From positions 248,001 through 312,000 of the forward strand of contig NZ_WQEG01000005.1 of NCBI RefSeq assembly GCF_013033515.1: a stretch of DNA of 64,000 nucleotides. Reading direction: 5' to 3'. The notes beneath the pieces are model-generated. The model was not told the origin of the DNA. It worked only from the letters and a program-made list of their open reading frames with translations, and ran no database searches. This document shows positions 18,041 to 25,873 of this stretch, one piece after another (the stretch's first letter is position 1; each line of letters starts with the position of its first letter). The stretch is from Ruegeria sp. HKCCA6707. GTDB taxonomy: Bacteria > Pseudomonadota > Alphaproteobacteria > Rhodobacterales > Rhodobacteraceae. The position numbers and the translations under genes were made by a program.

Positions 18041-18958
18041 CTAGTAGATCTTCGGCACGTGCAATTCATCCGGCAAGATGCGCCGTTCATATTCCGGGTT
18101 ATAGCGGCGGTCCGGTAGAGTGACCTTTTCCTGGGGCACGTCCTCATAGGGGATTTTGGTCAGAATGTGTTCGATACAATTCAGGCGCTCTCGTTTCTTG
18201 TCGTTACCCTCGACAATATACCAAGGAGCTTCGGGGATATTGGTGCGGAAGAACATGTCTTCTTTCGCCTTGGTGTAGGCTTCCCACCGAATACGGGATT
18301 CCAGATCCATCGGCGACAGTTTCCACTGTTTCATCGGATCGTGAATACGCATGAGGAAGCGCAATTGCTGTTCTTCGTCGGTGATCGAGAACCAGTATTT
18401 CAACAAGATGATTCCGGATCGAACCAGCATGCGTTCAAATTCAGGAACGTCCTGAAAAAACTGTTCAACCTGATCATCGGTCGCAAAGCCCATCACACGT
18501 TCAACGCCTGCGCGATTGTACCAGGATCGGTCAAAAAAGACGATTTCGCCCGCGGCGGGCAAATGTGGGACATAGCGCTGGAAATACCACTGGCTTTGCT
18601 CCCGACGGCTGGGCGCGGGCAAGGCAACAACCCGGGCCACGCGCGGATTTAGACGTTGGGTGATCCGCTTGATCACACCGCCCTTTCCGGCACTGTCGCG
18701 CCCTTCAAACAAGATGCACACCTTGGCACCGGTGTGCTGCACCCAGTCCTGAACTTTGATCAATTCCGCTTGCAACCGTAGCAGGTTCTGAAAATAGACT
18801 TTCCGATCCAGCATCTCGGGATGCTGCTCGCGATAGATCTTCCGTATCTCCATCGACAGCATCGGTTCGCTGAATTCGATCTCGATATCTTCGTCAAACG
18901 TATCCTCAAGCTCGGCCTCCAGCCAATCTTTCGGAGCGTTGTCGTTATCCTGTGCCAA
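18041..18958 (-). CDS. ppk2: polyphosphate kinase 2 (PPK2 family)
   Basis: Transfers phosphate between polyphosphate and nucleotides. Single PPK2 domain in 305 residues. The Walker A-like loop FEGRDSAGKGGVIKRI lies near residue 87, and the Walker B/lid region FFDRSWYNRAGVERVMG near 140. Single-domain class I enzymes usually phosphorylate nucleoside diphosphates (ADP or GDP). The N terminus (about 1-35) is acidic. The start is TTG at 18958 with AAGGAAAAGACC just before it; no ATG fits the conserved start. Convergent with the CAP-RTX gene. Confidence 0.93.
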   Translation of the reverse strand: MAQDNDNAPKDWLEAELEDTFDEDIEIEFSEPMLSMEIRKIYREQHPEMLDRKVYFQNLLRLQAELIKVQDWVQHTGAKVCILFEGRDSAGKGGVIKRITQRLNPRVARVVALPAPSRREQSQWYFQRYVPHLPAAGEIVFFDRSWYNRAGVERVMGFATDDQVEQFFQDVPEFERMLVRSGIILLKYWFSITDEEQQLRFLMRIHDPMKQWKLSPMDLESRIRWEAYTKAKEDMFFRTNIPEAPWYIVEGNDKKRERLNCIEHILTKIPYEDVPQEKVTLPDRRYNPEYERRILPDELHVPKIY

Positions 18959-19201
18959 GGTCTTTTCCTTTTCTTCCGTCGGGTTTGGACCGTATCGGGG
19001 CTGTGTAACCTGAAAATGTCATTCGACTGAGATACAAGTTCAAATTGGATGATATTCTATCAGCCTCGCCTCGATAGTCGAATTTGAACTGAAGCTGCCC
19101 GGGATACAAGCAACGGAACACCCAGATTGCGCCGGGTTGCACTGTTTGCTTGCTTTTTCCGCATCGTTCCTTGCATCAAACAAAGCATAGCGGAGGATAT
19201 C

Positions 19202-20041
19202 TTGGCGTTCTTTCTGAGCTTGCTACCACAGATCTGGCCCTGGCTGGTCATCGCGGCCGCCCAGATCACTGCGTTGGGCGGGCGGCGCGAACTGGGCTTG
19301 GGAATGATCGCCATCCTCGGGGCATATGCGCTCAGCATTGGGGCGCTGTCACTCTCGGCAACACTTATCATCGCTTTAGGAATGGCCGGTGCCGCTGTAC
19401 TTCCACGATTGGGTGGTCGTCTGGCTGTGCTCGGGCATCTTGCGTTTGTCGTATGGAGCGTGGCGTTGGGCGCGCATCTGGTGCCTGGCGTGCAGAACTT
19501 GCTGATACTGGATCAGGTCACGGCGGGACCGGACAGCGGGATGTTCACGCTTTACCTGAACCTCGACAAGCCCATGGTGTTCTTTGCGGCGCTGCTTGCA
19601 TGGCCCGCTATCCTGCACACGCGGACCGAATTCAATCCTGCCCCCCTGTTTCTGGGCCTCGCTCTGCTGCCCGTGCTTTTTGCCGTTGGGGTCTGGAGTG
19701 GTGCCGTGCGTCAGGAAATCGCGCTGCCCGACTGGTGGCTGCTGTTTGCCTTTTCAAACCTGTTCCTGACTTGTCTGACGGAAGAGGCGTTCTTTCGCGG
19801 TTATCTGCAATCCGCCCTGTCAGCGCGCTTTGGTTCCTTGGTCGGTCTGATGCTAGCCAGCCTGCTTTTCGGATTGGCACACGCGCCCGGAGGTTTGGAA
19901 CTCGTCGTTTTCGCAAGTATTCTGGGACTGGCCTGCGGGCTGGGATATGCTGCGACGGGTCGCCTGTGGGTGCCGACGCTTATGCATTTCGGCTTCAATT
20001 TCGCCCATCTGACACTGTTCACGTATCCCGGACCGGTCTGA
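19202..20041 (+). CDS. CPBP-family intramembrane glutamic protease
   Basis: Membrane protein of 279 residues with about eight hydrophobic segments. It carries the three CPBP/Abi motifs: EEAFFRG (the catalytic EExxxR), FGLAH (FxxxH) and HFGFN (HxxxN) in the C-terminal third. Relatives include Rce1 and bacteriocin-immunity proteases; the substrate is unknown. The start is TTG 19202, chosen because GGAGG at 19192-19196 lies five bases upstream. The longer reading from 19127 lacks a ribosome site. It is followed tail to tail, with no gap, by the Lrp regulator gene. Confidence 0.88.
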   Translation: MAFFLSLLPQIWPWLVIAAAQITALGGRRELGLGMIAILGAYALSIGALSLSATLIIALGMAGAAVLPRLGGRLAVLGHLAFVVWSVALGAHLVPGVQNLLILDQVTAGPDSGMFTLYLNLDKPMVFFAALLAWPAILHTRTEFNPAPLFLGLALLPVLFAVGVWSGAVRQEIALPDWWLLFAFSNLFLTCLTEEAFFRGYLQSALSARFGSLVGLMLASLLFGLAHAPGGLELVVFASILGLACGLGYAATGRLWVPTLMHFGFNFAHLTLFTYPGPV

Positions 20042-20500
20042 TCAAACCGGCAGCGCCGTGGTCTTGAACACCGTCCGCAGTGCAAACGAGCTTTGCATCT
20101 GTGCCACACCCGGCAACCGCGAGAGGTATTGGCGGTGAATTCGGGCGAAATCCTCGGTGTTTTCGGCAACAACTTTCAGAATATAGTCAGCGGTTCCTGC
20201 CATAAGGTGGCATTCCAGAACGTCAGGTATGCGGGCGACACTTTTCTCGAAAGCTTCCAGTACTTCTTCCGCCTGCCCCTGCAAGGTGATCTCGACAAAT
20301 ACGGTTGTCGGCACCCCCATTTTTCGCGCGTTCAGCAGAGCCACATAGTCGCGGATATAGCCCTCGCTTTCCAGCCGCTGAACGCGGCGATGGCAGGCAG
20401 AGGGCGACAGATTCGCCTTCTCGGACAATTCTGCATTCGACATCCGCCCTTTGACCTGCAAGGCGGCCAAAATCTTTCGATCAGTTGCGTCGAGGCTCAT
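20042..20500 (-). CDS. Lrp/AsnC-family transcriptional regulator
   Basis: DNA-binding regulator of 152 residues. The N-terminal winged HTH is typical (LDATDRKILAALQ, then NAELSEKANLSPSACHRRVQ), followed by an AsnC ligand-binding domain (MAGTADYILKVVAEN). It is divergent from alanine dehydrogenase with 135 bases between starts, the usual arrangement of an alanine-responsive activator of ald (AldR-like). Regulation of ald is inferred from position. The intergenic DNA is AT-rich, as Lrp sites often are. Confidence 0.93.
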   Translation of the reverse strand: MSLDATDRKILAALQVKGRMSNAELSEKANLSPSACHRRVQRLESEGYIRDYVALLNARKMGVPTTVFVEITLQGQAEEVLEAFEKSVARIPDVLECHLMAGTADYILKVVAENTEDFARIHRQYLSRLPGVAQMQSSFALRTVFKTTALPV

Positions 20501-20635
20501 TGTCGCACAATCCTTGCAGATTTGCTTCTGTTCTTCGAATATTTTCCTGTATTTTTGAACTCACGCAAGCAGAGTTTCACAAAAATTGCACGATAAACCG
20601 CCCATAATTTAGGCAGTTTATGAATGGAGATCCCC

Positions 20636-21754
20636 ATGAAAGTCGGTTGCCCCAAGGAAATCAAACCGCAGGAGTTTCGTGTCGGCATGACGCCAAACGC
20701 GGCGGGCGAAGCTGTGGCGCGCGGCCACGAAGTGATCATCGAAAGCGGTGCCGGACTGGGCGCAGGTTTCGACAATGACGCCTATATCGCCGCTGGGGCC
20801 CGCATCGTCGATACGGCGGAAGAGGTGTTCGCGACCGCTGACATGATCGTCAAAGTCAAGGAACCGCAGGCGGTAGAGCGCAAGATGCTACGCGAGGGTC
20901 AGCTGCTGTTTACCTACCTGCACCTGGCACCCGACCCGGATCAGACCCATGATCTGCTTGCGTCGGGTTGCACGGCTATTGCCTATGAAACGGTTACGGA
21001 TGCCTCAGGTGGCCTGCCGCTCTTGGCTCCGATGTCCGAGGTTGCCGGGCGTCTGGCCCCACAAGTCGGGTCATGGACCCTGCAAAAAGCCAATGGCGGG
21101 CGCGGCGTACTGATGGGCGGTGTACCCGGTGTCGGACCGGCGAAGGTTGTTGTTATCGGCGGTGGTGTTGTGGGGACACATGCGGCCAAGATCGCTGCCG
21201 GAATGGGGGCCGATGTTACGGTACTCGATCGGTCCCTGCCGCGTCTGCGGTATCTGGACGATGTCTTTGGTGCACAATTCAAGAACCGCTATTCGACCGC
21301 CGGGGCCACAGCCGAGTTGATTGCCGATGCCGATATGGTGATCGGTGCGGTGCTGATCCCTGGAGCGGCCGCGCCAAAACTGGTCTCGCGCGCGCAATTG
21401 TCGACAATGAAACCTGGCGCCGTTCTGGTGGATGTGGCCATTGACCAGGGCGGATGTTTTGAAACCTCAAGGGCAACGACCCATGCGGATCCGATCTATG
21501 AGGTCGACGGGATCATGCACTACTGCGTGGCCAATATGCCTGGCGCTGTGGCCCGCACGTCGACCATTGCTCTGGGCAACGCCACCATGCCGTTCATGCT
21601 GTCACTGGCAGACAAAGGCTGGAAGCAAGCCTGTCAGGATGATCCGCATCTGTTGGAAGGTCTGAATGTCCACGCGGGGCAACTGACCTATTATGCAGTC
21701 GGTAAAGCCTTGGGGATCGACGTCGTGTCCCCGAACCTGGTGATCAAGCCGTAA
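20636..21754 (+). CDS. ald: alanine dehydrogenase
   Basis: NAD-dependent interconversion of alanine with pyruvate and ammonia. The 372 residues fit the family length. The start reads [20 protein letters not shown]. Other markers are the substrate region [10 protein letters not shown], the Rossmann loop [15 protein letters not shown], and the VDVAIDQGG and [16 protein letters not shown] segments. ATG 20636 has GGAGA seven bases upstream; the in-frame codon at 20624 is less likely. Probably controlled by the divergent Lrp-type regulator. Confidence 0.97.
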   Translation: MKVGCPKEIKPQEFRVGMTPNAAGEAVARGHEVIIESGAGLGAGFDNDAYIAAGARIVDTAEEVFATADMIVKVKEPQAVERKMLREGQLLFTYLHLAPDPDQTHDLLASGCTAIAYETVTDASGGLPLLAPMSEVAGRLAPQVGSWTLQKANGGRGVLMGGVPGVGPAKVVVIGGGVVGTHAAKIAAGMGADVTVLDRSLPRLRYLDDVFGAQFKNRYSTAGATAELIADADMVIGAVLIPGAAAPKLVSRAQLSTMKPGAVLVDVAIDQGGCFETSRATTHADPIYEVDGIMHYCVANMPGAVARTSTIALGNATMPFMLSLADKGWKQACQDDPHLLEGLNVHAGQLTYYAVGKALGIDVVSPNLVIKP

Positions 21755-21770
21755 CGCTCCCGCCCCTGAA

Positions 21771-21792
21771 CGCTTCCACTGGCGTGGAAGCG
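21771..21792 (+). terminator. stem-loop after ald (possible terminator)
   Basis: Perfect nine-base stem CGCTTCCAC / GTGGAAGCG with loop TGGC, 16 bases after the ald stop. No T-run follows, so it may act as an RNA 3' end stabiliser rather than a terminator. Confidence 0.5.
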
Positions 21793-21799
21793 CTACAGC

Positions 21800-21896
21800 G
21801 TTGGGCCAAGCGCCGCGCCAAGGGCGCGGCGCGGTTGCGCAAGACGAAATACCACACACTCTAAGCGCCGCGCGCCAGCGCGGCGCTGGGCCCAAC
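21800..21896. repeat. GC-rich nested palindrome, BIME/REP-like
   Basis: About 97 bases with imperfect inverted ends: GTTGGGCCAAGCGCCGCGCC at the left and, read on the other strand, GTTGGGCCCAGCGCCGCGC at the right. Each end is itself a hairpin (GCGCCGCGCC with GGCGCGGCGC on the left, GCGCCGCGC with GCGCGGCGC on the right). This is the architecture of paired REP units (BIME). It lies between the convergent ald and mscS genes. Copy number elsewhere cannot be judged from here. Confidence 0.6.
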
Positions 21897-21937
21897 CGGA
21901 AAAGGGTATTTCCAATACCTGTATGACGGGCGGGAGC

Positions 21938-22744
21938 TTACCCCTGTTTTTGTATTTCGACCGAATGCGGATAGGGGATCGACACACCTTTGGCGTCAAA
22001 GGCCTCTTTCACCGCTTTGGTCAGTTCAAATTTCACGTCCCAATAGTCCGCTGCCGCGCACCAAAGCCGGGCGGTCAGATCAACCGAACTGTCCCCCAGA
22101 TTGGTCACCCGCACCCAGGGTTCCGGATCGCCATGGATCCGTTCATCTGCCTTGGCGATATCCAGGATGATCTGCATCGCCTCATCGGCGCTATCGCCAT
22201 AATCGATACCAAAAACCAGATCGACTCGGCGCGTATCATGAGCAGAGTAGTTGGTAATGACCGACCCCCAGGCCTGACCATTGGGCACAATGATTTGTAC
22301 ATTGTCGGGTGTGACAAGTTCGGTAGTGAACAGATTGAGGTCTTTCACGGTACCCGCAGTGCCACCGATATCCACAAACTGACCCAGCTTATAGGGTCGG
22401 AAAACCACCAGCATCACGCCAGCCGCCAGATCGCTCAAGGTACCCTGAAGCGCCAGACCGATGGCCAGCGACGCAGCACCCAATATAGCGACAATGCTTG
22501 TCGCCTGGATCCCGAAGATGCCCAGGACAGCCACAAGCACGATGGCCAGCAAAGCCCATTTCACGATGCTCGCGACAAAATTCCCTAATGTTGGATCGAT
22601 TTGTGGCGTCGCGTTGATCCGTCTCCGAACCATGCCGCTAATGGCGCCTGCCAGTGTCCAACCGACAACCAAAACAATCAGCGCTTTTATTGCACTCAAG
22701 ATAAGAGGCCCAAATGCGCCCACCTGTGCTGAGATCTCTTCCAC
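21938..22744 (-). CDS. small-conductance mechanosensitive channel (MscS family)
   Basis: Inner-membrane channel that opens under membrane tension during osmotic downshock. Three N-terminal membrane segments lie within residues 15-110, and the pore helix is ASLAIGLALQGTLSDLAAG. The MscS beta domain follows (FVDIGGTAGTVKDLNLF, VPNGQAWGSVITNYS) with a C-terminal alpha/beta cage domain. The start is taken as GTG 22744 (268 residues), because AGAGGAG lies six bases upstream. An ATG at 22750 directly abuts that site with no spacing. Confidence 0.92.
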   Translation of the reverse strand: MEEISAQVGAFGPLILSAIKALIVLVVGWTLAGAISGMVRRRINATPQIDPTLGNFVASIVKWALLAIVLVAVLGIFGIQATSIVAILGAASLAIGLALQGTLSDLAAGVMLVVFRPYKLGQFVDIGGTAGTVKDLNLFTTELVTPDNVQIIVPNGQAWGSVITNYSAHDTRRVDLVFGIDYGDSADEAMQIILDIAKADERIHGDPEPWVRVTNLGDSSVDLTARLWCAAADYWDVKFELTKAVKEAFDAKGVSIPYPHSVEIQKQG

Positions 22745-22967
22745 CTGCATCTCCTCTGTCCAAACAAGCGAACCGCGCCCCGAGGCGCGGTTGTCTGCAG
22801 AAAGTCTGATCTATCGGAACACTTTTTTCTAGGGGAGCGATTGCGCATTTGGTCCCCTTTGTTCTTCAGCAAACACTCACTGACCGATCATGCACAGAGT
22901 TGCGCCTGACGCGGCCCGCAAATCTTGCCAATCTACGCAGTAGACAAGCACACCAGGAGCAGACCAG

Positions 22968-23666
22968 ATGAAAGACCTATCAAGTTTCCCGATTATGGCC
23001 AGATGGCCCGCCAAAGACCCTTCGGTCTTACAGCTTTACTCCTACCCCACGCCAAACGGGGTCAAAGCTTCGATTATGTTGGAAGAAACCGGCCTTCCCT
23101 ATGAGGCGCATCTGGTCACTTTGGCAGACTCTGATGTCAAAAGTCCCGAGTTCCTGTCTCTGAACCCCAACAACAAGATCCCTGCGATTATCGACCCTAA
23201 CGGCCCAGACGGACAGTCCATCGGCCTTTTCGAAAGCGGTGCGATTCTGCTCTATCTGGCGGACAAGACAGGACAGTTCATAGGGCAAACGGCCGGGGAT
23301 AAACACCGAATAACCCAATGGCTTATGTTCCAGATGGGTGGTGTGGGCCCGATGTTCGGCCAGCTTGGGTATTTCCACAAATTTGCAGGCAACCAGATTG
23401 AAGATCCCCGCCCGCGTGAACGCTATATCAACGAGGCCAAGCGCCTTTTGAACGTTTTGAACACACAGCTGGCAGATCAAGATTGGATTGCCGGAGAGTA
23501 TTCAATCGCGGACATGGCTCTGGCGCCCTGGCTGAATGCGCTTGAGTATTACGGGACCAAAGACCTGGTTGAATGGGACAGCTACAGCAATCTGACGGCC
23601 TATCTCGACCGGTTCATGGACCGCCCTGCGGTCCAGCGGGGCAAATTGATCCCTGCGCAAAGCTAA
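22968..23666 (+). CDS. glutathione S-transferase, nu-class-like
   Basis: Cytosolic GST of 232 residues. The N-terminal thioredoxin-like domain has LYSYPTPNGVKASIMLEE (the TPNG motif of YghU/YfcG-type enzymes), NPNNKIPAI with the cis-proline, and ESGAILLYLADK binding the glutathione gamma-glutamyl group. The C-terminal helical domain includes YSIADMALAPWL. Nu-class enzymes often act as disulphide-bond reductases with glutathione. A 22-residue N-terminal extension precedes the domain. ATG 22968 follows CAGGAGCAG. Confidence 0.93.
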   Translation: MKDLSSFPIMARWPAKDPSVLQLYSYPTPNGVKASIMLEETGLPYEAHLVTLADSDVKSPEFLSLNPNNKIPAIIDPNGPDGQSIGLFESGAILLYLADKTGQFIGQTAGDKHRITQWLMFQMGGVGPMFGQLGYFHKFAGNQIEDPRPRERYINEAKRLLNVLNTQLADQDWIAGEYSIADMALAPWLNALEYYGTKDLVEWDSYSNLTAYLDRFMDRPAVQRGKLIPAQS

Positions 23667-23709
23667 AGAAAACCGTGGCCAGGCGCGCGCTCAGCGTCCC
23701 TGGCCGTGC

Positions 23710-24159
23710 TCACCTCGGAAGTTTTCCGGTCAGTACATAGCGCAGGATTTCAACAACTTGCACAGGCTCTTCGGCCACCGCCAAAGCCGCAGCATCTACT
23801 TCTTTCAGCGCGTGCTGATGATCTGGGCCGTGCAGAACGATCAGCGATTTTCCCAGGGCCGCCGCATAGCCCGCATCAAACGCAGCATTCCACTGTTTGT
23901 ATTTGTCACCAAACCGAACCACCACAACATCGGCATCAGCAATGCCTTTGCGGGTGCGGATCGCGTTCACCATCGCGCCCTTGTGGTCGTGCCAATACTT
24001 GTTGGTCTCGGCGCCGAGAATGGCAACCCCGCAATCGTCGCTGGCCCCGTGATCGGTGACCGGGCTGTTGAAAGTCACATCCAAACCCTCTGCGCCATCA
24101 ATGATTTGATCACGCCAATCGGTGTGGATTTCTCCGGACAGGTATACATTCAGGCCCAT
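23710..24159 (-). CDS. YtoQ family protein
   Basis: A 149-residue protein matching the YtoQ family, a nucleoside 2-deoxyribosyltransferase-like fold. It starts MGLNVYLSGEIHTDWR, has FNSPVTDHGASDDCG and NKYWHDHKGAMVNAIRT, and includes ADVVVVRFGDKYKQWNAAFDAG. No biochemical role is firmly known. It is convergent with the GST gene; a weak ggccagg/cctggcc stem lies between them. Confidence 0.88.
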   Translation of the reverse strand: MGLNVYLSGEIHTDWRDQIIDGAEGLDVTFNSPVTDHGASDDCGVAILGAETNKYWHDHKGAMVNAIRTRKGIADADVVVVRFGDKYKQWNAAFDAGYAAALGKSLIVLHGPDHQHALKEVDAAALAVAEEPVQVVEILRYVLTGKLPR

Positions 24160-24245
24160 GGCATTCTCCGCTATTGCATCAGGCCCTGTTTAAAGCGTGC
24201 CCGTGCAAAGCCCAATGCGGAAACGACCTTTTGGTTGTACCTTTG

Positions 24246-24878
24246 TTACGTTTTGCGGGCGACCAGATACCGGGACGGAGGTGTCGCGGGGAAATTCCCG
24301 CTTTCGATGATCTCGAACCCGGCGTTTTCGATGGCCGACTCGAGCGTCTTGATATCCAGCTGATTGACAAAGGGCGCTTTGCCCAAAAGCTGCATCACCG
24401 GCAGCAACAGCTTCAACAGACCGAATTTGAACCCCAGACCGCCTTGGGCAAGGCACGGCGTCTTTGAAATGAACAAACCGCCGGGCTTCACAACCTCATG
24501 TATCTGCGCAAGCGTGGCTTCCAGATCCTCCACCAGATGTAGAAGGTTGAAGGCCATTGCCACGTCGTAAGACCAATTCGGAGGGTGGCTCGCATCCGCT
24601 TCGACAAAAGCGACATTCTCGATCTCATGTTCGGCGGCTAGTCTGCGGCCAACGGCCAACATCCCAGGGGACACATCGCTGGCTGTAATCGTGTCAACGT
24701 AGCCAGACAGACGCAGGGCCGTGCGCCCTGTGCCACAACCCAGTTCCAACACGTTGTCTTCCTTCTTCAGGTAGGAAACGGTTCTGTCCAGCGTGTGCTC
24801 ATAGGCGGCCATATCCCGTATCGGCGAACGGGAATACTTTTCGGCCAAACCATCCCAAAACTTTGCTGCAGTGGTCAT
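24246..24878 (-). CDS. class I SAM-dependent methyltransferase
   Basis: Methyltransferase of 210 residues. The AdoMet motif VLELGCGTGRTAL lies near residue 45, followed by ITASDVSPGMLAV and a motif II region FNLLHLVEDLE; the C-terminal half is hydrophobic. ATG 24878 is preceded by AAAGGAGACC. The in-frame codon at 24950 would run into the regulatory gap. The substrate is unknown. It is divergent from a LysR gene, which probably controls it. Confidence 0.88.
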   Translation of the reverse strand: MTTAAKFWDGLAEKYSRSPIRDMAAYEHTLDRTVSYLKKEDNVLELGCGTGRTALRLSGYVDTITASDVSPGMLAVGRRLAAEHEIENVAFVEADASHPPNWSYDVAMAFNLLHLVEDLEATLAQIHEVVKPGGLFISKTPCLAQGGLGFKFGLLKLLLPVMQLLGKAPFVNQLDIKTLESAIENAGFEIIESGNFPATPPSRYLVARKT

Positions 24879-24964
24879 AAGAGGGGTCTCCTTTAAGCAC
24901 ACGATACCTATACACTGATCGAATATGAATTGCTCAAATTCGCAGAACACCTATACGTAAATGT
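24879..24964. promoter_or_regulatory. divergent control region with palindrome and direct repeats
   Basis: Between the methyltransferase and LysR starts. GAATT-GCTCA-AATTC (24927-24941) is a perfect inverted repeat with a T-N11-A-like shape. ACCTATAC occurs twice (24906-24913 and 24949-24956). These are plausible LysR operator elements. Confidence 0.45.
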
Positions 24965-25840
24965 ATGGATGGATTTGATTGGAACCACATTCGCGCGTTT
25001 CTGGCGACGGCTGAGACCGGGTCATTGTCCGCCGCCGCGCGCAAATTGGGGCAAACGCAGCCAACGCTCAGCCGTCAGGTGGCGGCGCTTGAGGATGACC
25101 TGGGTGTGATGCTGTTCGAACGCGTGGGCCGAACGCTTGAAATCACTCAGGCCGGGATCGAGCTCTTGGACCACACCAAAGCGATGGGTGAGGCCGCTGA
25201 TCGTATCGCGTTGACCGCATCCGGGCAGTCCACGTCAATCGAAGGCCTTGTGCGCATCACGGCCAGCGACGTGATGTCCGCCTATATTCTACCGGAGGTG
25301 TTAAAGATCCTGCGCTCCGAAGCCCCGCGCCTGCGAATCGAAGTGATCGCCTCGAACGACATCCGTGACCTGATGCGGCGCGAGGCCGATATCGCAATCC
25401 GCCATGTCCGGCCCGAACAACCGGATCTGATTGCCAAGCTGATCCAGGATGCCACCGGATATTTCTATGCTGCGACCGATTACTTGGATCGAATGGGGCG
25501 ACCGAAATCCAAATCGGATCTGGCAGATCATGAATTCATAAGTTTCGGCGACACAGATCAGATGATCGGCTATTTCAAACCGCTGGGTATTCCCGTCGAC
25601 CACGACAACTTTCGGCTCGGGTCACAAAACGGGATTGTTGCCTGGGAATACGCCAAACACGGGTTCGGGATCGCGCCAATGTCCGAGCATGTGGGCGACA
25701 TGACCCCAGGGATGGAGCGCGTTTTGCCAGATATGGACCCGTTTCAGTTCCCTATCTGGCTGACCACGCATCGTGAGTTGCACACCAGTCGGCGGATCCG
25801 GCTGGTTTTTGACGTGCTGAGCGCGTTTTTCTCGAAATGA
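24965..25840 (+). CDS. LysR-family transcriptional regulator
   Basis: A 291-residue LysR regulator. The N-terminal HTH reads FLATAETGSLSAAARKLGQTQPT and is followed by the LSRQVAALEDDLGVMLFER wing. A LysR substrate-binding domain continues to the end. It is divergent from the SAM methyltransferase, its likely target. No Shine-Dalgarno is visible before ATG 24965 (upstream is ATACGTAAATGT), so the message may be leaderless or weakly translated. The ligand is unknown. Confidence 0.93.
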   Translation: MDGFDWNHIRAFLATAETGSLSAAARKLGQTQPTLSRQVAALEDDLGVMLFERVGRTLEITQAGIELLDHTKAMGEAADRIALTASGQSTSIEGLVRITASDVMSAYILPEVLKILRSEAPRLRIEVIASNDIRDLMRREADIAIRHVRPEQPDLIAKLIQDATGYFYAATDYLDRMGRPKSKSDLADHEFISFGDTDQMIGYFKPLGIPVDHDNFRLGSQNGIVAWEYAKHGFGIAPMSEHVGDMTPGMERVLPDMDPFQFPIWLTTHRELHTSRRIRLVFDVLSAFFSK

Positions 25841-25873
25841 AAAGCGCGCAGATCACTCTCTGTCCCAATGGGT

